A stretch of DNA of 64,000 nt, taken from positions 46,009,556-46,073,555 of the forward strand of contig CM057006.1 in NCBI GenBank assembly GCA_029891345.1. Direction: 5' to 3'. The position numbers and the translations under genes are program-made. Shown in pieces: positions 21,421 through 32,751 of the stretch; position 1 is the first letter of the stretch; the number at the start of each line of letters is the position of its first letter. The DNA comes from Dryococelus australis (Eukaryota; Arthropoda; Insecta; Phasmatodea; Phasmatidae). The notes beneath the pieces are model-generated. The model saw only the letters and a list, made by a program, of their open reading frames with translations. It made no database searches and was not told the origin of the DNA.

Positions 21421-22493
21421 GATCATGCAACAATATATATTACTAAGTTGTGAATATTATAATAAAACAATATATAATCCATAAAAAAATTAAAGAAAGA
21501 AAAATATAATTACACATGAAACGTATATAAATAATAACACATAGTAAACAATCAAACATTTTTATCTGCAGACACATGCTGCAGCTAATGCATAGCACAC
21601 GATTCTTTACACGTTTAAAATACAGCGAGTGCTAATTGTGTTTCGCTCGCACATTCAGTCTCGGTATTCTCGTGGATTTTGTGTTGCCCATTCATGAGGC
21701 TATTCACCATCTGTTTTCCAATTTCTGCATGGATTTCACGAAAACTCTTCACCTGAGTATGATTCGACAAAAGGGCATTTTCTGTTAATTTAAATGTGTC
21801 GATTCATAATTTACCTCAATGATAGGTTTGCTGCTTAGTGTCCAAACTTTCATGCAAACATTTATGTAATGAAAGGGGATGCTGTCACGAACCACGTCTT
21901 CAGCGGTATAATATCTCAGTTATAGAAATCACTTTTACCGATTTGTTACTTTATTGCAAGTAATTTCTGAATTTTTTTTAACTCAATTTTTGGTGACGCA
22001 AATCTCACTTGTCCCTTGAGTGATTATTAAGAATGTTCATACATTTTCGCCTTATATTTTCATGAAAAATAACCTGCCAGAGTTGGTCGGTAGCCAATAT
22101 AGACAAACAATTTCAAAAATTATAAATGCACACTTTTATTACATACAACAAAAATGTTAATATAGTATATTTGCAGTTCCTTTGCACTTTTCGAAACGAA
22201 CCCATGAAAAATTATGCAGAACGCAGATGTGTTGGCATTACGTACCTGGTAGAAATAGTTCTTATGCAAGATAGTATTACACTTCAGTACACACGAATTC
22301 TGAATTTGTCCTTTTGGTGTAATTTTATATACTTAGTTAAGCTTTGTTTTCATGAGGGGAAGAAATATGCTGGATGAATAAATTTTGCAGGGCTTCAGAA
22401 AAGTTGAGTAACCATGAATAGATTATTACTAAATCCATTCGGCCTTCACAGTTGAATAATAAATTCAAATAATTTTTTTTTTTTTTTTTTTAG
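21421..22493. other. AT-rich DNA and a dispersed repeat upstream of the endonuclease exons
   Basis: No recognised upstream exon of the endonuclease is present. From about 22230 to 22480 the sequence matches 51880-52095 in order: GAAATAGTTCTTATGCA, then a GAATTTGTCC/TTCTGGTGTAATTTT segment, GGGCTTCAGAAAAGTTG, and CATGAATAG/CATGAATGG. This is a dispersed repeat with a third relative near 41860-41990. It ends in a T20 tract and AG at 22473-22493, which serves as the apparent splice acceptor of the next exon. Confidence 0.45.
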
Positions 22494-22664
22494 GAAGGGA
22501 ATGTGCAGTTTCTACCATGTCAATTGGTACCAGTGAAGGACTTCGCCCTCAAATCGTGGCAGCAAGTTACCCATCACTATATCAACACTACCCCCCATGT
22601 GGACCTCCATACACCAAAATATCTGGGTTCAGTTAGAAACCTCGATAAGGGAATACTTACAAAG
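22494..22664 (+). CDS. Endonuclease-like gene, penultimate exon (active-site region)
   Basis: This is a 57-codon exon in phase 0, bounded by T20-AG (22492-22493) and a GT donor at 22665. The translation aligns with the core of insect DNA/RNA non-specific endonucleases (Endonuclease_NS family, which includes the insect dsRNases). The family pattern R-G-H-L-x-P-x-x-D-F is matched in register by PCQLVPVKDF, followed by HHYINTTPH where the family has y-x-N-x-x-P-Q. The catalytic Arg-Gly-His is Pro-Cys-Gln (22515-22523). The Asn and Glu of the metal-site pattern N-x-x-x-W-x-x-x-E are also gone (LHTPKYLGSVR). The fold may survive but nuclease chemistry should not. Upstream exons (signal peptide, N-terminal half) were not found. 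Confidence 0.65.
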
Positions 22665-22781
22665 GTTTGTCGACATATTTTACACATATAAGATTGGCAT
22701 ACATAAGATGTTAAACATTTTTAATGTAGGCCATATATAACGAGTAACTGGTGAATCTATTACAGGAAAACCTTACGGAAG

Positions 22782-23159
22782 CTTGAAATATGGACCGGAA
22801 CTCATGGAATTCTTATGCTACACAATATACTAAATGATTCAGTGCCCCTGTACCTATGTGATGTAAACTATAGTAAACTTCCAGTGTCACAATATTTCTG
22901 GAAGATTGTATATCAACCCAGGTATAACATGGAGGTGGCATTTTTAGTTTTCAAAAACCCTATGTCGGTACATCATAATGTTGTTTGTAGTCAAGATGCC
23001 ATGTCACCTGTAAGCACTTTGTTGAGTGGAATAAATAAGTTTTTGAATGGTGCCATCTTCGACTGCAAAGTCCTAGACTTCGTTAAAAATACTCCATATC
23101 TACAAGTAATTTTTCCCAAAAAGTGTCATGGCCACGACATAAATATTTTGCAAAATTAA
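22782..23159 (+). CDS. Endonuclease-like gene, last exon
   Basis: 125 codons plus a stop continue the same protein. LEIWTGTHGIL matches the family's L-x-V-W-T-G-T-x-G-V block. SKLPVSQYFWKIVYQP matches the x-x-x-P-V-P-x-x-F-x-K-I-V-Y-D-P block, and VAFLVFKNP matches the segment after it. I placed the start after AG at 22780-22781 because this keeps phase 0 and gives the family's usual spacing. The stronger-looking acceptor TTACAG at 22760-22765 would shift the frame. The stop is at 23157-23159. The open frame over both exons argues for a recent pseudogene or a maintained pseudoenzyme. It lies between two BEL/Pao elements. Confidence 0.65.
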   Translation, partial: LEIWTGTHGILMLHNILNDSVPLYLCDVNYSKLPVSQYFWKIVYQPRYNMEVAFLVFKNPMSVHHNVVCSQDAMSPVSTLLSGINKFLNGAIFDCKVLDFVKNTPYLQVIFPKKCHGHDINILQN

Positions 23160-23175
23160 AGCATATGTTTAAGAA

Positions 23176-23181
23176 AATAAA
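23176..23181 (+). promoter_or_regulatory. Polyadenylation signal of the endonuclease-like gene
   Basis: AATAAA lies 17 bases after the stop codon and is followed by T-rich sequence, so the 3' UTR would be very short. Confidence 0.5.
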
Positions 23182-23556
23182 TACATATTCAACTCTCACT
23201 ACCTCCTTTCAGCTTTTTCTACGTCAGTTATACTTCAGTGTGTTGAATGTTTAAAATTATATTTTTATTGGAAAGCAATATAATTATATCCACCTTAATA
23301 TAATACACAGCACCTGTCGGCGCCGAATCATTTCAGTATTTTCGAGCAGAGTTTCGAATCCGTAAGGTATTTCTGAAAACAATTTTGAGCAGTTTATATG
23401 ATGAAAAGTAAAATTAAGACATTTTCTTTGTTGTTTATGGGACGAAGAATATGTTAGTTAGCCTATTAGTTTGTAATGCTACTATTAATGTATAGTTCTA
23501 AACATTTGACTTTCAAGCTGGCCCATTATTTCGACTTGTAGTTGGTTCAATCACTT
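23182..23556. other. Short intergenic stretch before the BEL LTR
   Basis: AT-rich, with no gene or repeat recognised. Confidence 0.5.
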
Positions 23557-23862
23557 TGTTTGGACATGTAAATATATGAATACTTCATTTTTTCGTGTGT
23601 TAGTGACTGTCTGTGTGCACAATGGACACATTCGAGTCTTGAATTTCTGCCACCTCTCGTGGTTTTCAAAGTTGGCAGACCTGCATCTAGCACTGCACCA
23701 CAGAGTTAGCAACCCTGGACTGCCGAGAGGAGGCAATCTGTTATTAGTGAAGCATCATGGTGGTGAGTAGTGCCATTCGGGCAGCTCCACTTTCTATCAG
23801 TGCTTAATTTAGCTTGCTAGTAATTTTCGAATACAGTCCATTTTGCAGTTGTGGCAATAGCA
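23557..23862 (+). repeat. 5' LTR of BEL copy 2
   Basis: It starts TGTTTGGACATG and ends GGCAATAGCA. Shared landmarks with the 3' LTR include CAAAGTTGGCAGACCT (CGAAGTTGGCAGACCT in the 3' LTR), ACCACAGAGTT and GGAGGCAATC. Confidence 0.8.
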
Positions 23863-24539
23863 TTTCTGGTCCTCCAGGCCGGATTATTCCGGTATTTGTG
23901 CATCGTATTTACGATTTCGCAATTTATTTCGCACCTCGTGTTTGAGTTCAGTATTATCAGTGTTTGTGGTGAGCACCTCCTGTTGTGGTTTTGCATCATC
24001 TTGGCTGCATTACGCACTCCAAAAACATTTTCCCACAGCTGTAATGTTTTTTCCTTTTTACTTTGTTGGCATCATGGTCCTGGTCTCCATTTCCCTTCCA
24101 TGTCACAGTCCTCCCGACACGTTTTAATGACCCGGATCAACCTGCGAAACACCCCCCCCCCCCCCAAAAAAACCAGTCTTGTACCCATTTGGGTCACTAA
24201 ATGAACGACTTAGGATCCGGTTCTTTTTGTGATTTTGCTTCACTCTCCTCGCCTTTTGTGAGTATGGGGCTGTGACTGTGTTCCCGGAATTTTCTTCAGG
24301 TGTATGCGCCTTCGAATAGACGTAAGTTAAATGTTACTTTGCCTAAAATACCACTCCCTAACTTTGTTGGTACCCCACAGCAATGACCAAACTGTAATCC
24401 AAGCTTGTCTGCAGTAGAAAAGCTATAACTAAACGGTGCAATTAGTAGTGAACGCCTTAAGATGATACAGTCCTCCTCATTATCTGATCTTACCTTTGAG
24501 GTTGCATGGGGGCTGCTAGAGAATCACTATGAAAATAAA

Positions 24540-25240
24540 CGTTGGATTGTTTGGGTCATGTTGAGGCCTTGTTAGAAGCACCCTCAGCTTGTGCAGATTC
24601 GCCAAGGCCGTTACATAGCCTGTCGAACATTGTTTCTGAAAATTTGTCGGCATTGGAGGCTCCTGTGAGGCAATGAGACCAGGTCCTACTTCGCATCTTC
24701 TGGGAACAGTTGGACCCCAAACTGCAGGTGGAATGGGAATTGAGCTTAGGTTCCGAACATTCCAAACTGGACGACTTCATTTCCTTTCTTGAGAAGTATT
24801 GTAAAGTCCAAGAGATGGTTGGTTCGTCTCAATTGAAGAGTTCTGGATCCCAGTCTTGTTTCATTCGCTATAAGGTGCCTCCGATGCAGCTGACTAAACA
24901 AAAACCTCCCAATCCTAACAAGCATAAGTCATATGCATCAAGGTCGCTTGTAAGTTCAACACAGTCATGTTGTGTCTGTAATGCCTCACACCCCTTGTAT
25001 AAGTCCCCTGAGTTCCATTACTTGTCACCCCAAGATCCATTGTGCCATTGTGGAAAAAGCAGAAGCAATGTTCAAATTGTCTCAACCAGTCTCATTAAGC
25101 AAATAATTGTCCTTCAACCTTGTCATGTCACACCTGCACTCTACTGCATTTTGAACCTAAATCTAAGGAACAAGATTCGGAATCTGATGCTGTGCCACCA
25201 TCTGGGGAGATTGCATCTACCCTTTCAGCAGTAATGTCAG
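24540..25240 (+). pseudogene. BEL gag remnant
   Basis: The frame 24710-25234 includes LDPKLQVEWELSLG and FISFLEKYCKVQE, typical of BEL/Pao Gag, and a zinc-knuckle-like start CCVCNASHPLYKSPEFHYLS. Upstream, the homologous reading (ALLEAPSACADS, LHSLSNIVSENLSALEA) continues across a stop and a frame change. Confidence 0.7.
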
Positions 25241-25880
25241 CTGTGGTTAATTATAATAAAACTGTGCTATTGTCAACTGCCCATGTAGAGGGTCTCTATT
25301 CGACAGGTAGTCGGCATGTTGTAAGGGCACTGTTGGACAAAGCAAGCCAGTTTTATCAGAGGGATGCATGCAAAAATTTGCATTTGAGATGCAACATGGC
25401 TCATTTGCCAATTCATGGGCTAACTTACATCCGGTCAATGCGGTAAGAGCCAGTCCATCTATCGTTGTTGTGCCAGTAGGCTGTGCAGGACACCAATTTC
25501 ATCTTGATGTGTTATTCTTACCACACATTACTGGTAATTTTCTTAGTGTTAAGCTATCCTGTGAAGTTCGCAGTGCTGTGTCTAGCTCGAAACTGGCAAA
25601 TCACTCCCTCAACATGCCTGATCCCAATGCCCTTCTCTTATCGGCGCAGAATCTCCGGAGGGGGGATTGAAGCCTCACCAGTTGCTATAGTGTCTGTGTT
25701 TAGATGGGTTCTGATGGGTAAGGTGGCATCTGAACCTGTTTTTCCTCCTGCCAAGTCATTCTGTATATCTCTCCTCTGGAGGAAGTCCTGAGAAAATTCT
25801 GGGAAATTTAAGAGTTTCCGAGCAGTAAACATCCCAGCACCAGGACAACTTGGTGACCCAGTTCAGTCGTCTAAGCTCTT
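25225..25880 (+). pseudogene. BEL protease and pol linker remnant
   Basis: VLLSTAHVEG and RALLDKASQ (25260-25350) correspond to the retropepsin-like start of BEL pol, in which the family's D-S-G-S-Q active site reads DKASQ. The EEVLRKFWEI segment that precedes reverse transcriptase follows at about 25780-25815. Frame changes are present. Confidence 0.65.
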
Positions 25881-25884
25881 GAGT

Positions 25885-27316
25885 CACTGGTTCCTTCTAC
25901 GATTTGTACATAATTGTAGCAGTTTGCATGCTATACATCGGAGAGGATGCCTTACCCATTTGAAATGGATCAGGCCAAGTTTTGGCATAACTACGAGCTC
26001 GACATTCAGTAATGATATTATCGCTCTTAAGAGTAATTGACGCACTGCACCACATATTAGGAAATTGGTGCAATCTCTTCAGAAGCTTGGTTTGATCAGG
26101 GTGGTAGACATTTTCAATCTACAGTTCCTTTTGAGTATTAGCCCCCTGTGTTGTGCCCAAGTTGCATTCCATCATGACTGACCTGCTCAAAAGCAATTAT
26201 CATGAAAGGAACAATTTTCCTCGGGTGCGTACTCTTTGGGGCATTTTGCGAGAGAAGTTCTGGATCTTTTCAATGATCACACCTAATACCATTTACAGTA
26301 TTGTCTCCACAGTTTCACACAGAGGCCTACTAGTCAAGCTCGTATGAGAGATATTCCAGCCTTGAGGTTATGACAAATCAAACCTTTCGCAAGGGCAGGA
26401 GTTGATTAAGCTGGCCCGTTGATGATCAACTTTGCACAAGTGCACAGGGCAGCAATCCTCAAAGTGTATATCTGCATTTTTGTATGCTGTGCCACCAAGG
26501 CAGTTCGTGTTGAATTGGTTTCTGATCTGTCCACAAATGTGTTACTGGGAGCTTACAAGTGTTTTCTTGCTCGATGAGAAAGGTCTTCCGACATTTACTG
26601 TGACCACCAATTTTGTTGGGGCTCACAATCGTTTGCAGGAACTTGGGCTGCTGGTTTCAAGTTCATCTCACCAACAGACAGTAAAGGACACATTCTCTCA
26701 GCTTGGTGTTAACTAGCATTTCAACCCCCCCCCCCCCCTTCTGCTTCGCACACTTCGGAGGTCTTTTGGAGCCTGGCATTAAATCCTTTAATTCTCATCT
26801 CCACAAGGTTTGGGGAGCAGGTATTAACAATATAAGAATTTTACACTGTGCTAGTTCAGGTGGAAGCTATGTTGAAGTCCAGACCATTTTACTCTTCGAG
26901 TTGTGATCGTAACGATCTCAGTGCCCTTACACCTGGCCATTTTCTGACCCTTGAACCCTTGGTCACTGCCTGAACCCAGCCTCAGGGGCATCTCCCTCAA
27001 TCACCTGCGCCGATTGGCAGTTTGTAGAACTGCTGCAACAGGATTTTTGGCATCACTGACACGCGATTACCTGCATACTCTCCAACAGCGGCAGAAGTGG
27101 CATGAAAAAGGACCAGAGCTTGCTGCCACTAAGACGTGCTACTCAAGGAAAAAGGCTTCCACCCTTACTGTGAGACTAGGGTAGAGTCTTGGAGCGCCAC
27201 CCAGGAAAGCTCGGTGTGACAAGAGTGGCAAATGTGTGCACCTCCACCGGACAATTCAAGTGTCCTGTAGTGAAACTTGTCCATTGCCATTTAATTGTCA
27301 AAATGGAACATTTCAA
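25885..27316 (+). pseudogene. BEL integrase remnant
   Basis: The order is: RFVHN linker (about 25900); KLGLIRVVD (about 26085); zinc-binding region ending TLWGILREKFWIF (about 26240-26275); catalytic-core fragments LVSDLSTNVLL and TNFVGAHNRLQELGLL (26510-26660); AHFGGLLEPGIKS (about 26750); TPGHFLTLEPL (about 26930); and a C-terminal VTRVANVCTSTGQFK block ending near 27316, just before the LTR. Several frame shifts and a C12 run (about 26727) break it. Confidence 0.75.
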
Positions 27317-27327
27317 GGTAGGTGGCA

Positions 27328-27633
27328 TGTTTGGACCTGCAAATATGGGAATACCTAATTTTTCGGGTGTTCGTGACTCTGTGTGTACTGTACACATTTG
27401 AAGTTATGAATTTCCCGCTCTGCCACCTCTCGAGGTTTTCGAAGTTGGCAGACCTACATCTAACACTGAACCACAGAGTTGGCAACCCTGGACAGCCGAC
27501 AGGAGGCAATCGGTTGTTCGTTAAGCATCTTGCTGGTAGGTAGTGTAGTGCTATTCGGGCAGCCTCACTTTCTATTGGTATTTAATTTCACATCCTAGTA
27601 ATTTCCGAATACTTTGTCGCTGTGGCAATAACA
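27328..27633 (+). repeat. 3' LTR of BEL copy 2
   Basis: It starts TGTTTGGACCTGC and ends GGCAATAACA, the same length as the 5' LTR. Confidence 0.8.
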
Positions 27634-27649
27634 CACAACAGTGGTATCA

Positions 27650-27800
27650 AGCTCCCACGAGCAACGAGTGATATGCACCGGCACCTCCAGGGAATGGATC
27701 CACACCAGTTAGATGAGGTATGGTAGTGCCAGGAGGATGAAGAGGCGACCCAGCATTGCCCGGTGTACCTGTGCCCACTCAGGGAGCACCAGATGACTGG
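27650..27800 (+). mobile_element. Possible LINE ORF2 C-terminal scrap
   Basis: The reading MHRHLQGMDPHQLDEVW, a stop, then CQEDEEATQHC and CPLREHQM resembles the Cys/His-rich end of Jockey/R1-like LINE proteins (C-x-x-C... E-x-x-x-H-x-x-x-x-C-P). It is short and interrupted, so the call is weak. Confidence 0.3.
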
Positions 27801-30800
27801 CCCAAGTGACGTCAATGGCGCAGCGCCTACAAGCACCACCGTTGCCTCACCGGCCAGCACCCACAATCCGAGTGGAACAATCTGCCAACACCAAGATGCC
27901 CGGCATCACGACTCCACCAGTCAGCAGAAGCGACTTCTCAAGTGTCGCCAGCACCAGGTGGCATATGTGAATCTCCGGACGCGAAGCCAACAGCGCCGGG
28001 GCAGTTTCCAGGTACGCCAACCGCCGCCTAGGAAGTGCGAACACACCATGAGAGCACAGCAAGCAAGACTTCATCAACCAAAGGAGGACCAACATCTGGT
28101 CCCACCCCTTTGGCCTTTGTTCAACCAGGTGACTCCTGAAAGAAGCAGAGCAGGCGAAGCAAGTGTAAGTAGGGACGGTGAGAGCGAAGGCAGCGAGTCA
28201 GCCGGCTTGTTCCGCCTCTGCCAGTCACGTCGGTGCACACACCTGCCTCAGCAGTGCCATCAGCGTGGGTGTGTCAAGGCATCTTGTACATTGAGCCACC
28301 AACATAGCATCAGCAGATGGCACAACAAAGCACAGACCAAGCAAAATAGTTCTACAACCTGTTGTCTCCGAGAACTCTGAAGAAACCCAGGCGCTGCAGA
28401 TAGCGGCATCCAGCATACAAAAGGTTTCTAAAGGGTGCGGGACGGTATTTGTTGTGCGCATGCTTCACTCTTTAGCCCATTTGTCTGGCCGAACACTGAC
28501 ATCACAATCAATAACCGTATGTTACTCGAGTACATCAAGGCATGTGATGTGTGCAAAGCAGATAAGAGCAGGCTTCCATAACCCTAGTGCCATGCCTGGT
28601 TAAGCGCTGTTGTACCCAGCTGCTTGATGTGTTATGTTCATTTCATACGATCATAGTTTTGCAAGTGTCAAAGTTTGTCATTTTGTTAATGTTATATTGC
28701 ATGAAAGCAGGCAAGTAATGTTTTCCCATGCCCAGGCAGCACAACTCTTTTTACCAATCATGCAAGTCCCCAAAGGTTTTCACATCGCAGCCTAGACACC
28801 GCCCCTCACCTTCCTGTGGAAGTTTTAAGCAGCACCTTAACTAAATCATGGCCTCTGTGTCAGTGTAACCTACAGACAGGCCAAGCGCGCGTGCGCCCCC
28901 CCCCCCCACACACACACGTAAAGTTACTTCGGGAAGTGTGTAACCTCGATACCAAGGAAAATACAGCAACTGTCCCACATGTTATTTCAGCTGCCCCAAG
29001 CCTTTTCATCGTATGGGCCCTCACAATTTCCAGCCAATTTCCTCAAGTGGCTGTGTCTCGTTCGAGCAAATATTGTGCGATGTGTTTCTGCATCGTGTAT
29101 GATCACTTGGGCATGTCAACAACGCCCACGCAATTAGTCCACCACATAAAATTCACATGGTCTGCAATACATTGTATAATTGCATTATCAGTTGTGTGTG
29201 TGTGTGGCCAGCCCCAGTAGATCGCAGATTCGGGAATAACAAATTCGGCACAACTGGAATAATAGCAGGGGCAACAAGGGATCATATCCGGGTAAATAGG
29301 CCCGCAGCTCCCCAAGAGCTCATCTCTCCACGTTTCCTTTCCACCATCATTGATGCCATCCATGAGCGGCATCTGGCGCCTAATCGGGTAACCACATCAA
29401 TTCCTCAACCTAACCGCATCACGTTTTCGTCCAGCCACACTGTATTAACCATCATATTAAATAATCAACTGTTACTTTGTTAAATGGTGGCCTATTCTGA
29501 CTGGTTCACACGCATTTAATTACCAATTGACTGCTGCAGTTAAATACTGGAGCTCATTAAACACACAAGACAATAGATGAAAACACGAACACTTTAGGCA
29601 GACTTGTCAGGGCCTGTACCCTAACACGTTACACTGAAATAAAACACGCAGATGCCATCATGTATATATTTACCATGAAAATACATAAACTCTTCTCGGA
29701 TGGGAGAAACTTTACATTGGGGACGGGCTTAGCCCGCCAGCAAGGCAAGTACGTACAAATGGTACGAACCTGTGAAAACTAATTAAATAACATATTACGC
29801 TCCCCTGGACGATGCATTCATAGGGAGGAGTGCAGGCATCTCTGGTTGCTAGAAAAAAAAAAGGTTCCAGTAATTAATGAAGACTATTGCAAAATTAACA
29901 CGATTGACGCAAAAACGGTGCAAACTACCAGAGTGGACGCTTGACGCAGCCTTGCCCCACAAGTCCCAGATGCTACTGAACAATTCGCTGCGGTGCAAGA
30001 ACCTCCCCTGGCAGGTTAGTGCACCACGCCAGAACTACTTTCTGACATACTTGCATATGAATCTATAAAGACATCACACTTGCAATTTAACATGGCATAA
30101 AAATACTCTTGCATTATTTTAAACTGTAAATGAACAGACTCACAAGGGGCGATGTGGTCATATACATAATATTGTTTCTCCAAGTATTCATTTGTATATA
30201 TCTCTCTTCGTAATACTTTTATAGGGGCCTCTCTTTAGTCCCTGAATTTGTGTTCATGCAGACTCATTTGTTAAGCCCTTTTGTGGAGCGTCGTATTTGC
30301 ATGTTGCACTTGTTTACACAGGCTCAGCACTACAGTGCACTATCTACACTGAGTTTTGTGCATCACTTTCACTGTCACCTTTGAGTGGTAGAGTGCAGGT
30401 GTTAACTGTGCAGTGACTCTGGTACACCTCAGGCAAACTGTCTCATAAGAAAGGTATGTGGCACGCATCATTACGCAATGGCAATTTCATCAAATGTCGA
30501 CTTGTGTGCGGACAAAGATATTTGTTTGTTCTCTTGAAATTCTTATGTTTCTCAGTTCTAGTCAGTTAAATTTATCTTCATTCTGGTTAATTTTGGGTTA
30601 ACTATAATCTTCTACAGCTTTTCTGTTCTATAAATATCATTGCTTGTCAATTCTGAAACGAGAAATGACTTTTTCTCTGTGCAAGACTTAATTATAACAT
30701 CACCAGAGGCATAACCACTGAACATGTTTTAGAGCACACTCAATGTCACTGAAGTCTGAATCATTAGGTAAATAACTAGACATTTCAACCTTATTTTGTT

Positions 30801-32682
30801 CAGGGTTGGGTGGGGCTTTAAGAACAAGGACCATTTTTGTGTGTATTTTCCCCTTCAGATGAATCACAACACAAGGGGAGTGATTCCATTTTAAATTTCT
30901 TACTCGATATGCTTCAACATGCAGGACCTCTCTCTTGAGTCCTACAGAGAGCCTGATTCTCTACCCATGCTTTCCAGAATGGATTCCTGCATTGTATACC
31001 CATAACTGCCACAAGTATTTTCCAAGTTAAATGTAATTCACTCCAATAACATCTTTGCTTGGTCTTCATCTTCGAACGTGCTCTCACCTACATCTCTTTA
31101 TGAAAGTTGTGTAATTCTCCTATTTCTGCCCTTTCCTGACCTGCAGCACTACAAGCTCTCGCAGAAAATATGTTGCAAACATTGAAAGTGCCCTTAAGTG
31201 TGTTAAATTACAAATCAAAGAATTTCAAGAAAATTCTCCTGCGGGATGAAAACCTTGTAGGGTTGTCACCTTTATCCTATAAAGGGTTATATATTTTTTG
31301 AAGTGTCATTTCTGGAGGCAAATATTCTGAACGATTCAGCCCTACAGTAATGCTTTGTATTGTGGAAGTTTATGTGCTTCTTCACTTCTTCAGTCTTCTT
31401 CTTATCTGAGTTAATTGATTCCAGCCTGAGCTTTTCCTCGCTTATCCATTACACTGACTAATCTCAATTTACACAAAGCTGTGTACAATTTTTGCAGAAA
31501 TTCTAAGGATTTCAACAATTACTGCATACTAGACTTCCAAGTTGTTTTGCCACGCATAGCATCTTTTCTTTTTTGGCAAAGCAACCACAGTCACTTTACT
31601 GGAACTTCTTTTACGCCCCTATGAACCAATCTTGGCCATTCGAATCGCTTATACTCCAGAATTTCTTAAATTATGATTCTGTCATCTCAGCACCGATAGC
31701 AGAATGGAAGTACAATGAAAATTAAAGGAAATCTCTTAACTTTCCTTCGCATTCGTAACAGTGCTGATTGCTGTGGCTCTATGTTTTAGCCGTCTTCATT
31801 CTGGCTAAATGTTTAAATACCCGGAACTAGAATAATAGCTCTGTACATCACATGTGCACCGCACCACTAAGAATAATGGATTTCCAGTCACCATAGAAAT
31901 GTTCCCGTTTGAAGCAGGAAAATGGCAACAAAAACAATCCTGTAACAGAATTTAATCTGGATGTTTCCTGGTGACTCAATTGCAAATATGCCGGCAATCA
32001 GATTACCCAATTCTTAGCAGCTGTTCACTGCACTAATAGCACGTATGTTCCCTGACGATGCAGTGCAGGACATTAGGTGCCATTTTAGTGACCAGAGACT
32101 TTTTACAATTCTCCCAACCCCATCCCCAAAAGTCTCTTGTATAGGCAGCACCCTATATTTTCAAATGAAAAAATTGTGTAATTTCCAACGGTTGATTCAA
32201 AGAAGTAAAAACACTAATCCATAGGTAAATTCACATTCGATTTTATTTTTAGTGACAGATATTCACGTTGCATTTCACTATTAGCTTTGGCAGATATTGA
32301 AACTTACCGCTTTGAGTCTACACAAATACAGAGCTGCAAGCGCACAAGTAGCACGCGATGTAACAAAGTGGAGTGCAACTGCTGGACCGTACTGGGCTGG
32401 TCAGCACGGCATCACGCGGCCAGCTGGCAGTAGCAATGTTGCCATGTTTCACAAAGTTTACGCACAAAAACCTTTTCTTAATTTTTTTACACCATCATTT
32501 CGTCATGCATTGTTGCTGAAGGAAACTGCTGAGTATGGCTATTTGAGCTATCATTATAGCAAAAATAGCCCACACTGCATTCGTTATTACAGACACTCTT
32601 CCCACTGAGCATATGGGCAATTGACTATGCCGATAGAAGTTATCATTATAGCTGACTGACTTTCACTGTATGTGTGTGTCAC

Positions 32683-32690
<8 letters not shown>
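27801..32690. other. Intergenic DNA, TE scraps, no recognised gene
   Basis: The 205-codon plus frame 27763-28380 is GC-rich and Gln/His/Arg-rich and matches nothing I know. Around 28450-28580 the plus strand can be read as a Ty3/gypsy integrase zinc-binding scrap (HSLAHLSGR, then ACDVCKADKSR), which is weak. C9-CACACACACAC lies at 28898-28917 and a (GT) run at 29193-29208. From 29.5 to 32.3 kb the sequence is AT-rich and without convincing exons. The 103-codon frame 32297-32608 has no recognised domain. Confidence 0.35.

Positions 32691-32750
<60 letters not shown>
32671..32750. repeat. Compound TG/TA/CA microsatellite
   Basis: TGTGTGTG, then about 29 bases of TA repeats (32695-32723), then a CA tract (32725-32750). 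TG on one side and CA on the other of a TA core make the block nearly palindromic and able to form a hairpin. Confidence 0.9.

Positions 32751-32751
<1 letters not shown>

Larger units (their letters stand above)
23557..27633 (+). mobile_element. BEL/Pao retrotransposon copy 2, both LTRs, internally deleted
   Basis: Two direct repeats of 306 bases (23557-23862 and 27328-27633) flank gag, protease and integrase sequence in the same orientation. Internal length is about 3.5 kb, well under the 5-6 kb usual for BEL/Pao. The missing part is reverse transcriptase and RNase H: the reading jumps near 25880 from the segment after protease (EEVLRKFWEI) to the end of the RNase H-like/integrase linker (LLRFVHNCSS). 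Many stops and frame shifts are present. LTR divergence (roughly three of four bases shared by eye) indicates an old insertion. Confidence 0.85.

Noticed and set aside
27763-28380. 205-codon plus-strand frame as a gene
   Set aside because: The Gln/His/Arg-rich composition follows local GC content, there is no recognised domain, and it follows a BEL LTR in TE-rich DNA.
28450-28580. Ty3/gypsy integrase zinc-binding remnant
   Set aside because: Only scattered His and Cys positions fit and no other gypsy pol segment lies beside it; not strong enough to annotate as a feature.
31160-31400. C2H2 zinc-finger remnant on the minus strand
   Set aside because: A few Cys/His codons fall near the right spacing, but no complete C-x2-C...H-x3-H unit can be read.
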